64,000 nt of DNA, from NCBI GenBank assembly GCA_916613615.1, contig OU744736.1:14829724-14893723 (forward strand), given 5' to 3'. Within the stretch, counting starts at the first letter, position 1. Each line of letters starts with the position of its first letter. Shown one piece after another: positions 51,383 to 63,772 of this stretch. The notes below the pieces were generated by a model that was not told the DNA's origin, ran no database searches, and saw only the letters and a program-made list of their open reading frames with translations. Both the position numbers and the translations under genes were made by a program. This DNA comes from Steromphala cineraria (lineage: Eukaryota; Mollusca; Gastropoda; Trochida; Trochidae).

Positions 51383-54239
51383 CAAAATCCAAGCCCATTG
51401 ATAGAAACTGAATTTGGTCTTAAGATTTTACTGGCCACTGTAAGTTGACACTTGTAATACATCTTTTTAGGATGGATAAGTAAACAAGCCAAAAGGCTTG
51501 TATGACTTCACTCATGTAATTGTTAGATGCAATTCCATTTCCAAAATCTTTATGGGTTGTAAAGGAATGATCTTTGGAAAACAGTGTTTTCCGGTTGAAG
51601 CTGGTACACATGTCAAATGACTTTGAACTAATCGTAAGAAAATTTACTCCAGATTTATGTCATTGTTGTTGTAATTCAAAGCATCAAAGTCCTTGTTAAA
51701 ACATAGTGCTCTTTAAATGTGGTTAGGGGAAGCTTAAAAAAAATAAAATGTCAGCCTTGTCAGAAAGCATAAGTCAGGCATTTAATTTCATCATGTGACC
51801 AAGAACTCAGTCTGCAAGTTCGTATTAAGACAGTCTCGAACAACTCATTACAAGGAAGTCTTTTGTTGCAGGTCCTGTGACATTCTGCTTCTACCGCAAC
51901 CAAAGAATTGAAAAGTTCTTCAATCAGGAGATTGCTTTCTTGATCAAATATCTTTTTATTTACCTTATGTTGATAGAAATAACAATAGTGTATGAACAGA
52001 GTAAACACGGCAGATTCTGCGCGCATTTCTCATTGCAAAATTGCATCGCCTGGCGGGAAAAAGCGTGAGCTTTTAAAATATTAATTTTGTCGAGATGTTG
52101 ACCACGATAAGCTCAGCATGGAAGAATGGAAAAGTGTTCATGTTTGTCAGGGTGAACTACTTGAATGTTATGCAGCTCTTTAAAAGGTCATCGCATCTTT
52201 TTGTTACAAATACTATATAACAAAACCAGTGGTTGTTTAAAACATAGGAAAAGTTATGGCAGGGAGTTTTTGCAATATGAATTTTTATTTTTGCTGAAAC
52301 TTCAGTTTGTTTTTTAAAACTTAATTAGAATTCCAAACATGACCGGAATAGGAAATCTCTCGGGACGTAAAAGTGGCTTTTGGGAGTTTCTTATAAAAGA
52401 ACAGGTTTTTGTTTTCGACATCGAGTGCCAATGATGTCTAAGTAATAGGAATAGGTTTTGCAAGAAAATATTGACATGGTATACTTGGGGATATCATCAT
52501 ATGCGTTGCTATGGAAACGGTTGTCAAATTGTTTTAGAGGCTTTTCTAGTTGTCAAGATTGTTATGAAAATTGAAATATCTTCTGCATGTGAGGGAAAAG
52601 TAATATACTGATGATTGTATGTATGAGAGTTACATGTGTCTTCTCTAACTTCTTACAAAGAAGAGCGATTATCCATGAATTATCAGCTTCCTTTCATTTC
52701 AGATATATATATATATATGTTACCATAATTCAAGTGGATGTGGATTGATCTATTTTAACATAAAATTTAATCTCAGTGTGTAAATTCAACAAAATAAACT
52801 TCAAGTTTAGATTTTAAATTTGTTGCTTTTGCAACAGGCCCTAATTTGACTCCAAATTCCAAAACATAATAGCATTATTTTTTTCCTCAATTGACTGTTT
52901 GACATGATAGAAGGGCACGTAATCAACTTAATGAAGCAATGGTAATCACATTACGGGAAGCTCCTCATTAAAATTTGATTTAATTTTTTCGCCAATATTT
53001 TCTGAGATAAAAATCTCCAGTTCCAACGATGCACGACAAAACAAATTTTGCGGGTGGTCCCACTGATGACAACAAAGTTTTAACGATCAAACGATGGTCA
53101 ACGGGTCATTTTGGCTGGACGGCCACAAGTCGTTTAATTACGCTGCAAGTCCAATAATTTCATATCAACAGAGAGTGAAATCATTTGTGGATGGAAGAAT
53201 TCCATAGCATGCTTATGACCCCCTAACATCGCCATCAAAGCTCACTTAACAGGAAGTAGTTAAGTCATTTCCAACCCTCCCAAGCAAGGAGGATTGCTAA
53301 TTTGTAGAAGGGATTAGCTCCAGCAAACGAACATGATAACGGTATTGTTTTAAAGAGTATAAAAAGCGGTAATATTTTTCAGTTAACGCCATCAATGACT
53401 CACACAGTTTTTATGGTTTTGATACTGTTTAAGGCTTGTATATTGAAAGCTTTACTTTACATGACTGGGCTAAAATCATTTCCTCTCTAGAAATTATTAA
53501 TATTTGCAATTTTTTATGCTTTTGAAATATCTTAACTGAAATGTTAAAGATTGTTCTTGTTAAGATAGATTTTATAATACTTATTGGTACACATAATGTC
53601 TGTTATGTATCCAGCAGGATTGTATATTAATTTGATTTGGAAGCAATCTATGTTTAAACATTACGCATTTTTCGATGTAGTCTACTTTGAACTACCCTCT
53701 TAGGACCTTTATTGTTGAATAGAACTAAATATTGCTTATAAAAACAGTTTGCTAATGAAATGTTGCCACAAAGCATCCTTAGATGAAAACTAAAATGAAA
53801 ATGTGTTGACCCATATTACGTTAGGAAAATTACACCTTTAGAACTCCTTTGAAGAGATTAACAATTAATTACGAAAACCTCAAACTTCAGAACGATAAGT
53901 TTTATGTGAAAATTCCCCATTGTTAGGAACTGTTGTCCAGTCTGGCTAGAAAATGAAGACAAAATCTTATGACAAGGTGAATTACTAACGTCTCATCGTT
54001 TAATCTGCGAGGTATTTTATGCCTACCACCAGACAATGGTTGTATATAGGTAGACGTATTTTGTTGCAATTAAGACATGACATGTATACTGACGATGCTG
54101 ATACGCACCAAGCCCTCGGTGATACATCAGAAAACTCGTCTACACATCAAAGGTACGCTTAATTGGAACCGTGTAGGTTATATCCTGGATGTTAGCAGGC
54201 AAATATGAGGGCCAAACACAAGGGTGAATCGACAGTTTA

Positions 54240-54960
54240 CAAGTTCCTTGTCTCATTAATATAATCTACTATATTGTAATTGTCATTGGAAAATCTTGTA
54301 ACATTTTCATTTGCGATGTTATAATCTAAGCGACCATATTGTCATTGTCATTGGAAAATCTTGACATGTAAAATTTTCACCTGCGATGTTACATATGTAA
54401 TCATAATGGATATGTTATACAATCTATGATGAATTTGTTTCCGTTGTATGTAACACAAATCTTCAGTTTTTGGTGTACTGAATAAAATCAACCACATTGT
54501 AATTGTCAGTGGGAAAGCAATGTTACAATTGTAATATACCATCATATAATTGTCATGGATGTTATACAATATATGATGCAGTTGTAATATATCTTGGTAC
54601 ATAAGACAAAGTTTTACAGTTTTGGGTCTACTGAATATGATCTACTATATTGTAATTGTCAGTGAGTCTAACTCTGACAAGTAAAATTATCTTACAAATT
54701 ATGTAATCTGCCATCTTCCAATTGTCATGGATGTTCAAAAACATAGTTTTAGGGACTTAAGACAACAATTATTTTACAAGACTGACAATTGCAATGTGAT
54801 TATTAAAGATAACACTTTGAAAGAGATCATAGGTTAATGCTCTCCTAAATAAGATCTGTCAAATATTTGAATTGTCGGAAAAATCTTGCTTGACATATAA
54901 CAGTCTAGCATCTTGTAATTGTCATATGGAAGTTCGAGGACGAATTTGATAATGTGACAC
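54240..54960. repeat. Diverged tandem repeat with 'attgtaattgtca' core
   Basis: Several degenerate units contain 'tactatattgtaattgtca', then 'ggaaaatctt' or a variant, 'acatgtaaaattttca', 'catggatgttatacaat.tatga' and 'ttttgg..tactgaat'. Unit starts near 54256, 54474 and 54629 give uneven spacings of about 155-220 bp. Stops occur in all frames. Confidence 0.6.
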
Positions 54961-56634
54961 ATGTGAATTTCTCTCAAGCCTTCTCTGCCTTTGGTTCATG
55001 AAGGAACAAATATGAAGACTTTGACCAGATTAACAAATATTTACATTGTCAGTTTGCAAGCTTGTTATATTACGAAGATGATCTTCCATGTTGTAAAAGT
55101 CAGCAGGTAGTATTGACATGTAAGGTCCCATTGTTTAGGGTTTCATCAGCTGCTCATAATTCTCAACAGGAGGATGTATCAAGCTTTAGAACTCTCCACA
55201 ATTAGAGGCAAGATTGTCATTGCCCGATTAGGAAATGACAATGGCGACAGCTAAACAGAGAATTGCATCATGGGATACCCGAGCAGCAGCTAATTGGGTG
55301 GTGGTTCATCTCGAGATTATATCACACTCCTGTGTAACACTAGATGGAGCTGATAGCAGGTGTGAGTCCATAAGAGAATGCCTGTCATCAGCTTGAGGCA
55401 TGGAGTTATCTCCCTTTAATGATGTTCTTCAATGTTGAACAAAACAAGTTGGGAAAGCAAGACAATGTGAACATTTTAGCAGAAAAGTCACCTTGACGTG
55501 TCACATTGACAAATGCTATTAAAATTCCTCTTCAATTTTTTTCGCTGTTCCCTAATTGAAGATTCTGAAGTTAATGATCGCAGGGAGAGCTAATCTAATA
55601 CATTAGTTTAATTGTTGAAATAAGGAACGGCAGATTGTGCCACCTGAGGCCTCTTTTAGAGTTGTGTCTTGTTTATCGTCAATTTCACGTCAAGTAGACA
55701 AGAAACATATTATCCTAAATTTAGTTTTAAATAATTATTCAGAGTTCGGAACTGTTCTATACAAACTTTTAAAAATACTTTCAATCAATCAGAATTCTCC
55801 TTTCATGTAAGCAAAAACGAGCAATTCTTAAAGTGGAGATAACTCTTGTTTTCAGAACTAAAGTTAACTGTCAACAACATTTCTCAAATAACTCCAAATG
55901 TTAGGATTAAAGGTAGATTGTTGGTTGTCATACTTGAGACTAGACCTTTGACAAATCTTCCCCTGATTTCGAGACTTTTACCCCCATCCTATGTCAGCTA
56001 CATCCTGACTTGGACAAACTTCAAATATGGCCGCCATGACTTATGTATTGAGAAGGGGCTCTTATTGTGCTACTTGGAGGCGAGGGTAATGTGCATCCTG
56101 GCAAGATGGAGTCTTCACACCTACAAGGTGGATAGACAATTACCTACGCTTTCAGACAGAAGGGCGTTGAGAGGACAGTGAGACCCTCGAATGTCGGACT
56201 ATATTTCATCGTGGAGGTACAAGTGTGTGAACAGTCTGACGGGCAGGACGTTAAAGCAACAATGACAGCCTGTAAAGCCAAATCACCCAATTTTCTTTGA
56301 TGTAAATATACGTCTAAACTGTTGATATTATGTTGTCATTTACATCCAGGCAGAGGTGACAAAGTCATGATTTGTTTATTGATAATTTTGACAGCTTAAG
56401 TGAATTCTATGCCATACTAGCTTCTAAATGATGACATTTGAAACCCAGAGAGTTTTCTGAGTATGCTTTGTTAGCCATCAACACCACCAAAGAACCTTAA
56501 CCATTATCTGTTGAGCTTACACATGCCTTGCTTCCATTTGAAATATTAAGTAATGATTCAAGAAAGCTGAATCCATAGTTAAAGCAAACATAATTCACCT
56601 TCAAACTGCACACTAGAGTTACGGTTTTTATGTC

Positions 56635-57995
56635 AGAAACTCTTTATTACAATAAAAGTCAGAATTTAAGAGCTGTTGATGTTTAGTATACAGAAAAATC
56701 ACATGAACTACCTTGTAGAGTGCTTCATTGGAGCTCGGAACTCCCTATTTAAATACCAATTAACCATGGAACTTTTATTTGAATGTGTGGAAGCAAGCCA
56801 GAAAGTCATTATTACAGTAAAAGTAAAAATTCAAGAGTTCCCTTTAGGATATAAAGAAACCATGTGGACTACCTTTTAAGATGTATCATCAGAACTCAGA
56901 GAAACTCCATATTTGAATGTAATGAAGTAACCAAGTAACTTGTATTTGAATGTGTGGAAACAAGCAAGAAACTCCTTATTACAATAAAAGTAAAATTCAA
57001 GAGCTTGCTGTTTAGTATAGCTTTTAGAGCTCAGAACTCCTTATTAGAATGCCAAGAAAGCAAGGAACTGGTATGTGAATGAGTGGAAGCAAGCAAAGAA
57101 TTCCTTATTACTATAAAAGTAAGAATTCAAGAGCTTGTATACCTTTTAGAGTGTACCGTTAGATCTCAGAACTCCTTATCAGAATAAAAGTAAGATTTAA
57201 ATAGCTTGCTGTTTAGTATACCTTGAAGAGTGTATCGTCAGAACTCAGAACTCCTTATTAGAATAAAAGTGAAGAATTCAAGAGCTTGTATACCTTTTAG
57301 AGTGTATCCTAAGAACTCAGAACTCCTAATCAGAAATCCAAAAAAGCAAGGAACTGGTATGTGAATGAGTGGAAGCAAGCCAGGAACTCCTATTACGATA
57401 TAAGTAAGAATTCAAGAGCTTGCTGTTTAGTATACCTTGTAGAGTGTATTCTCAGAAGTCAGAACTCCTTATTAGAATACCAAGAAAGCAAGGAACTGGT
57501 ATGTGAATGAGTGGAAGCAAGCAAAGAATTCCTTATTACTATAAAAGTAAGAATTCAAGAGCTTGTATACCTTTTAGAGTGTACCGTTAGATCTCAGAAC
57601 TCCTTATCAGAATAAAAGTAAGATTTAAATAGCTTGCTGTTTAGTATACCTTGAAGAGTGTATCGTCAGAACTCAGAACTCCTTATTAGAATAAAAGTGA
57701 AGAATTCAAGAGCTTGTATACCTTTTAGAGTGTATCCTAAGAACTCAGAACTCCTAATCAGAAATCCAAAAAAGCAAGGAACTGGTATGTGAATGAGTGG
57801 AAGCAAGCCAGGAACTCCTATTACGATATAAGTAAGAATTCAAGAGCTTGCTGTTTAGTATACCTTGTAGAGTGTATTCTCAGAAGTCAGAACTCCTTAT
57901 TAGAATACCAAGAAAGCAAGGCACTGGTATGTGAATGAGTGGAGGCAAGCCAGGAACTCCTATTAGAATGTAAGGAAGGAACGCAGGCGGAGATA
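56635..57995. repeat. Higher-order tandem repeat, 428-bp period
   Basis: 'caaggaactggtatgtgaat' occurs at 57061 and 57489, and with one change at 57917, giving an exact 428-bp period. Copies in this part are almost identical. Each 428-bp unit is made of shorter related monomers sharing 'caagagcttg', 'tttagtatacctt', 'gagtgtat', 'tcagaactccttattagaat' and 'aaaagtaagaatt'. Degenerate monomers extend left to about 56635. The near identity of the 428-bp copies points to recent amplification by unequal exchange. Confidence 0.9.
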
Positions 57996-60900
57996 GCCTA
58001 GTGTAGCATGTGGAAGGATCCAGTAATTGTTGTTGATTATCAATTGCCCCGAAGCAGAGAAAGGAGGGCAGAACTCTGCTTGACTTATTGATATATCGGC
58101 TGTAACTGTCATGTTCAGGTGTCCACGACGATGAAGACGGCATCGCCGCCGGGCCTGGGGAAATGTTTCCGATTTGTTCCATCTTGTGCGATTTAGCCCT
58201 CATAATTCAAGGCATCGGTGTGTAAGCCTGCCCGGAGCCGCTCTCACAAATACTTCTGTCCGCGATAACCAAATAGCCTAGCAGGCGTTACCATTCTATT
58301 TACACAATACAGTCAGTTTATCGCCATTCTTCTCGATTTGTTGCTCTAGTGCTTGTTTCGAGTGCATGTAACAATTCCTTAGCCGACAGAGCTCTCCTTT
58401 GAAGATGCCTGGAAATTATGGCTCGTGTAGCATCTTGTGCTGTAATAAAATAATCCTAAAGACAACAGTGCAGATTTCTTAGTGGAATGCTTTGGACAAA
58501 TGCAAGGGTTTAGTTCGATGTGAGGCAATAAATTATGCATCTATCTAGATAAAAGGAATTATCCCGACGAAAACTATTCCGATTGTTATCAGTGCTAACA
58601 ACTTCCTGTGCTTTTTGTATTAGGTTTTCAACGTTTTTAAATGAGTCTCGACAGAAGCGGTATGTTGAGAGTAGTATTGTTAACTTTTTGCAGATTTCTT
58701 CAAAATTCAAAATTATTACAGGAACAAAATGTATATTAATTGTACATTTCATCAAAAATTATAATCTTTAATAAGATGACATAAGATTGAATTGGATTGT
58801 TTAAATATATGCAACACAAAGTCAAAATCTAAATTATGTGTTCGATTTGATGTCATTTTAAATGGGAAGGGTAGTTTAGAGATTATAACAATCTGAGCCC
58901 ATATTAATTCCTGGCCATACCAAGGATGCTAATAACAATGCTTTTGCAGATTTAATGGGAATCAAATGTGGGGGGTTTGTGAAAATGTTAATGCTGCTTA
59001 TGCGAGATTCATTGCTTGTTCCAACACAAGGCATGGAAGATGTCTCCATTATCTGAATACAAAACAAGTCTGAGTCACGGGAAGAGAAAAATTTCACAAT
59101 TTTGAAATAATTTCTTGCGAGCCGTACATCACCGTTTGAACAAATATTTTTCGATTTCAAGCGTCATTGTCAAAGACTTGATGGATATTATCTTTAAAAA
59201 CAAATTAGCTTCATGACTTTCCTCAATGTTTAATTGCGAACGAGTGGGCATGTTGGTTGGGAGAAAAGTTGTTAAATGTATTGATTGATGCGTTTGCTTT
59301 GTAGAATAGGACGTGTCCTTGTAAAATATCTCATTTGTTGACAAACTTAATGCATTATTGTCTTTCTATATTTGGCCCCATGATGTTGATTTAGTTTGAA
59401 ATCCTAATATTACAAATGAAATTCATTATTGAATCTGTTATGAAGAATAATACAAGTTTAAAGGTATATAATTTGTTATGATTCAAATCCATTAAAATCA
59501 GGCCTGATTTAAGGTAATTTCCTTGTATATTTCCATATATAAAGAAATCAAATTTCATTATCAAGTCTGATTGAAGTGATTCAGTGAATATTCTGATGAG
59601 CAATGTATGAACTTATCACCACTCTTCAATTAATGGAGACCAAAAAGTGATACAAAATGGCTGCCATGTATATTCAGTCTGATCCCTTTGATCTCAGTCT
59701 ACAATAAATCCCGCAGTAAATGAATCTGATTGCTGTCAACACCGTTATGCATAAATTTGCATACAGGCCTAATACAAAAGGGTTGTCGGGGTCCAATGAA
59801 ACTGCAGCAAAAGATAAAAGAGTGGACCAGTCTTGGTATCAGTTCTGTCCATACGACAACAGTCGGGGTGGGCATGTTGACTCGCCCATTGATTCCGAGC
59901 TATCTCGTTGCTAAAAGAAAACAATTTAACGTGTGATATTGATTCACTTCTGTAGTGTAAACAATTGGGGAAGAAGCGATTCTGTTGACATGCAGCCCCG
60001 TCTAAGAAGCAATTGGTCTTGTAATCCGATTCCGCCAAAAGATCTTTCTCAAAAACTTGCATGATAGGGGTTCTTCTAGTTTGAATTATGGCAATCAATT
60101 CTATCTTCATTTTAAAACGGAATTTATCAAAACTGGTTGGCAACCTTTGACCTCGGTTGAACCAGGTAACGAAAATACAAGACAACTTCAGATGGGAATC
60201 CTTGTGAAGAGTAATTGTTGGAATTGTCCTTTGTACTTTTGATGTTCGCTTTGATGTTGTTTGATTGGATCTTGAACACACTCTGTTTTTTTCGAATATC
60301 GGTAGGCAAACATACGGCATGTGTCTGTTTCTTTGTTCACAGTCACAAGTTACACTGGCAGCCATTGTTAGCGCTCTTTTAAGTTTCGAGTCCAATTAGT
60401 GCATCCGATACACGAGAAAATGGACATAAGCTTTTATCAACATTTAGCTTTAGAAAGTCTTCATTCCTAGAATTTTTATGAACCTAAAAATTTCATCAAT
60501 TTTGTCATCATTTAATATTTTAAATGTCGTTAAGTGCAAATAAATATACCTTGTTACAAGTTTAGAAATATTTTTATGTTTTTTGTTTCATGTATGATTC
60601 ACCTGTTCATTTAATTTGGTATGTCCTTTAGCAGACATTTATACATTTGAAGAACACTCCTCTTTCCATCAAGAGTAAATGAATATTCATAATTTCCGGT
60701 TTGACAAATTGGATCTAAAGGTTATACATCGTATCTACAGAACTTGTTGAAACATCAAACATATCAGAATATTTATAATATCCGCTGATAGAGGCAAATC
60801 ATATTGAGGAGAAAGGTTCAGTCTGTTACATATGTAGACAACAAATTTTTCGGCCAATCAAGTCAAGTTTTGCCCTTGGTAGACGAAAAGGTACCTAGCG

Positions 60901-61837
60901 AAAATTAATAGATTCTAGGAAAGCTAGTGTATTGGCCACTGGCCCTTTAATTAAGTCTGCGGCCATTGAATGTCTCTTTTGATATATGCAGCAGAATAGT
61001 GGCAAGACTGGCAGCTTGGTCCATTCACTGCTCGAATTGCAAATATTGGATACATATTGATAAGCGAGGGAGCAATCTTAGCAAGTTCAGATAGTATTTC
61101 TAAGGAGCGAAATTATGTTGGCACTTTTAATTAACACCGTCCGTAGGGTCCATGCGCAAGATGGGACTTATTCATACCAAGTCGTTTTTTGGAAAGTCAT
61201 AAAGTGGCTAATTATCCAATCAGACGAGTGGAAATGGAATTCAGCTAAATCTATTAAATCGCTGCTCCCTCAGGAAGTGCAAAGGTCACAATGGTAGCAT
61301 GATTATCTGATTCATCAGAGAAGACAGGAAGATACACAAGTCCGCCAAAGTTAAATTCAAACTTTAATTACAGCAAGAAACTTAAAAAAGTGAAAAAGTT
61401 TCCTTCTAAAACTAGACCATGTGATACTTTCACTTCGTCCCCCATTCTCTTTTTAAATTATTTCAAAAGGAAGATTGCATTCATTCTATATATTACAGTT
61501 ACATTATATATCAGAGGTGAACTTTTAGACCAATTTTACGGCGGGAAATGCATGCTGAGTAAAATATTGGTCTAATCACGAAATAAATGAACCTGCATGG
61601 TTCTAAAATGTGGAGGGCAATTGGATAGTGAATTATTCATGAATACATAGAAGCAATGTGACTGAACTGTCTTGTGTCTTATTTTCGATTGTATGATTTT
61701 TAAGATGATATAAGAGTGAATTTCTAATCTTCCTATAGCAGTTTCCTGTTTTTAATTTCAATTCTAAATTGTCATAGCTATTGTGCTAATATTTTCATTG
61801 ATACAGCTACTAACATCGTCATTTCTACTGAATTTTC

Positions 61838-62165
61838 AACGTAACTGTCATCATCGTCATCATTACCATAATCACCATAATCAACTTCATTGTCATCAAC
61901 ATCATTGTCATCATTGTCATCATCATTGTCATCATCATTGTCAACAGAATCATTGTCATCAACTTCATTGTCATCATCATTGTCATCAACTTCATTGTCA
62001 TCAACTTCATTGTCATCATCATTGTCATCAACTTCATTGTCAACAAAATCATTGTCATCACCATCATTGTTTTCGACATCATCGTTATCATTAACATCAT
62101 CAACATCATTGTCATCAACATCATTGTCATCATCAACACCATTGTCATCATTATTGTCAACATAA
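61838..62165. repeat. (TCA)n-based microsatellite: TCATTGTCATCA array
   Basis: The stretch is built from 'tcattgtca' blocks with 'tcatcatcat' and 'tcaact' interruptions for about 330 bp. Because every variation keeps the triplet phase, both strands stay open in several frames. The plus strand gives His- or Ser-rich frames and the minus strand a Met/Thr-rich frame of 161 codons. None is accepted as a gene. Confidence 0.9.
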
Positions 62166-63067
62166 TGATCGTCTTTTCTGTTAGGTTTTTATTGTACCCA
62201 GTAGAAAGCAAAGTCATAATTATAATCATTATCTTTATCATTGTTATCCCTTTGTCTATCATCATTCCCATAGGCATCATTGTTGATGATCTTATTATCA
62301 TTATTATCACTTATTCATACTATAAATATAAGAATGATTCCTTTTTCAATTCAAACTGTAAAATGTTACCTTAAAAAAACCATGATGACCGTCCTTGAGA
62401 ATATAAAATGTGTCACCATCTGTCTTGCCCTTTAGATTTGAAGAGCTTTTTTAGGCATGAAAAGTAAATTGCCTTATACTTTATTTAACCTTTTTGACGT
62501 TCTCCTAATAGGTAAATTGCCAACATGTTGTAAGTTACGAACTATGAAACTTTAATGCAAGTTCCCTGCCATTATTTACCAAGTCTCATTACGCTAGGGA
62601 CAAAATTCACACTTATTTTCGACCTGTCGTGTTAACTCGAGAACCAAATTTTTTCACTTGTCCAATTTTTTGTCATTATGTTGGAAGTTCAGACAGGTTC
62701 ATCTTCTAACAATGAAGAAATGCAGCTGAGGTCTCGTAAATAAAATTCTTTTTTGAAAAATGAGATTTTTTCCATATTTTGAATGAAATTAGAATTCCTA
62801 AATGTAAGTAATAGAATGGTAATTTTATCTGATATATGGCAGTATATTTCCATTAAAAAATTATATAAGAAGGTGTTCTGATGTCATCAATTCATTTGGA
62901 TGAGTTTGAACAAGATTGATTCTAATTTTTTTATGATAATGATTAATAAATTGATACCCTTTATCTTAAAAAGAAATGCACAATCTTTCGAAAAACTCTA
63001 TCAGTGCTAAGCATAAAATGGATAATGCATAGGATAATAAAGGTAATGAAAAAGATTATGAACTTAC

Positions 63068-63165
63068 CAGTGTCTGTATTCCAGCAAGGTTGTTGTTTAG
63101 ATCGAAAATAAGTCGAGATATGAAGTTGTCTTCTTGCATATAGAGGAAGCCGTGGTAGGTATCCA
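63068..63165 (-). CDS. Unrecognised surface/secreted protein, most upstream exon in window
   Basis: Internal exon of 98 nt between acceptor 'tttatttgttacag' and donor GTAAGT. Two bases complete a codon begun upstream, then 32 whole codons read DTYHGFLYMQEDNFISRLIF and DLNNNLAGIQTL, ending in phase 0. The HGFLY and LIFDLNNNLAGIQ segments look like beta-strand-forming parts of a folded domain. It joins in frame to the exon at 40398-40269. Earlier exons, including the start codon and any signal peptide, lie beyond the window. The product is therefore known only as its last 313 residues. Confidence 0.8.
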
Positions 63166-63268
63166 CTGTAACAAATAAATTAAGTCATTAAGTATTTTTT
63201 ATATAAAGGAAAAAGATCAAGATAGGTTAGTGGTTAAATGCAAATGAAAAGCAGACCTCAAGCCACGA

Positions 63269-63632
63269 TTAAAGGGGCAGTAGCACGTCTTTTGACAATT
63301 CTATATTTCAAAATTTTCACGGATAATTGTAAGTTAATGTTAAATGAATCATTTTGATGGTGTCAAACATCTTTTTACACAAGCCAATCTTCCACAGTCA
63401 GAGGACAAAGTATGAAGATTCACATAAAATTCATTGATGGCCATTTTGTGTGAACACCTTTAATTCATTTTGTGAAAGAAAAAGGAATTGCATGGCTAAA
63501 CTTTACGTTATATATTTGAATTATTACTGCTTCATTTAGTTTAAATACATTGTCTTCCAATTGGAAACATTAAGTTTCATTTTCCTGACATCACCTTATA
63601 TTCCCCCTAAAAACGTGCTACTGCCCCTTTAA
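63269..63632 (+). mobile_element. TTAA-type MITE, intact copy
   Basis: The element spans 63273-63628 (356 bp), with TTAA at 63269-63272 and 63629-63632. Termini are 'aggggcagtagcacg' and 'cgtgctactgcccct', a perfect 15-bp inverted pair. It has the same orientation and length as the copy at 33935-34290, and the interior is highly similar ('aaaaaggaatcgcatggcta' versus one base changed). It lies about 100 bp upstream of the exon at 63165. Confidence 0.9.
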
Positions 63633-63697
63633 AAGGAGTGGAATCCATAATGTAACAGGGTGAGTTCAAGAGTATTCCTACTGGCTAAGGCTTGTGG

Positions 63698-63772
63698 GAT
63701 ATCTCTTTGGTCAAACAGGTGGAGTGTCTGACTCTCAACCCGGAGGTTCTGGGTTCGAATCCTGTTGGATGT
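63698..63772 (+). repeat. tRNA-like SINE head
   Basis: 'tggtcaaacaggtggagtg' resembles a D-arm and A box. 'tctgactctcaacccggagg' resembles an anticodon arm, and 'ggttcgaatcc' is reached as 'gggttcgaatcctg', a perfect B box. Acceptor and T-stem pairing are poor, so this is a tRNA-derived SINE head or pseudogene rather than a working tRNA. Just downstream a perfect 14-bp inverted pair (gaacagcaagattt, 63795-63808; aaatcttgctgttc, 63881-63894) may belong to the same insertion. Confidence 0.6.

Larger units (their letters stand above)
40399..63067 (-). other. Intron (22.7 kb)
   Basis: Donor GTAAGT follows 63068 and the acceptor TTTTTTCAG precedes 40398, with phase 0 on both sides. It is mostly AT-rich unique sequence. 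Listed separately inside it are tandem arrays at 44.1, 47.4, 54.2, 56.6 and 61.8 kb, a short inverted-repeat element at 46.6 kb and a retroelement tail at 51.3 kb. Less AT-rich patches at about 50.3-50.7, 52.9-53.3 and 55.2-55.6 kb could be conserved noncoding blocks, but nothing here proves it. Open frames such as plus 55846-56181 and minus 59769-60395 lack motifs and splice support. Confidence 0.7.

Noticed and set aside
55846..56181. 111-codon plus-strand open frame
   Set aside because: No motif, no splice sites, and no similarity I can recognise.
57880..58203. 107-codon minus-strand open frame, Pro/Ser-rich
   Set aside because: Overlaps the end of the 428-bp repeat and shows no splice-site pair joining it to the gene.
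61783..62310. His-rich plus frame and Met/Thr-rich minus frame
   Set aside because: Products of the TCA microsatellite on opposite strands.
63698..63772. Functional tRNA gene
   Set aside because: A and B boxes are present but the acceptor and T stems do not pair.
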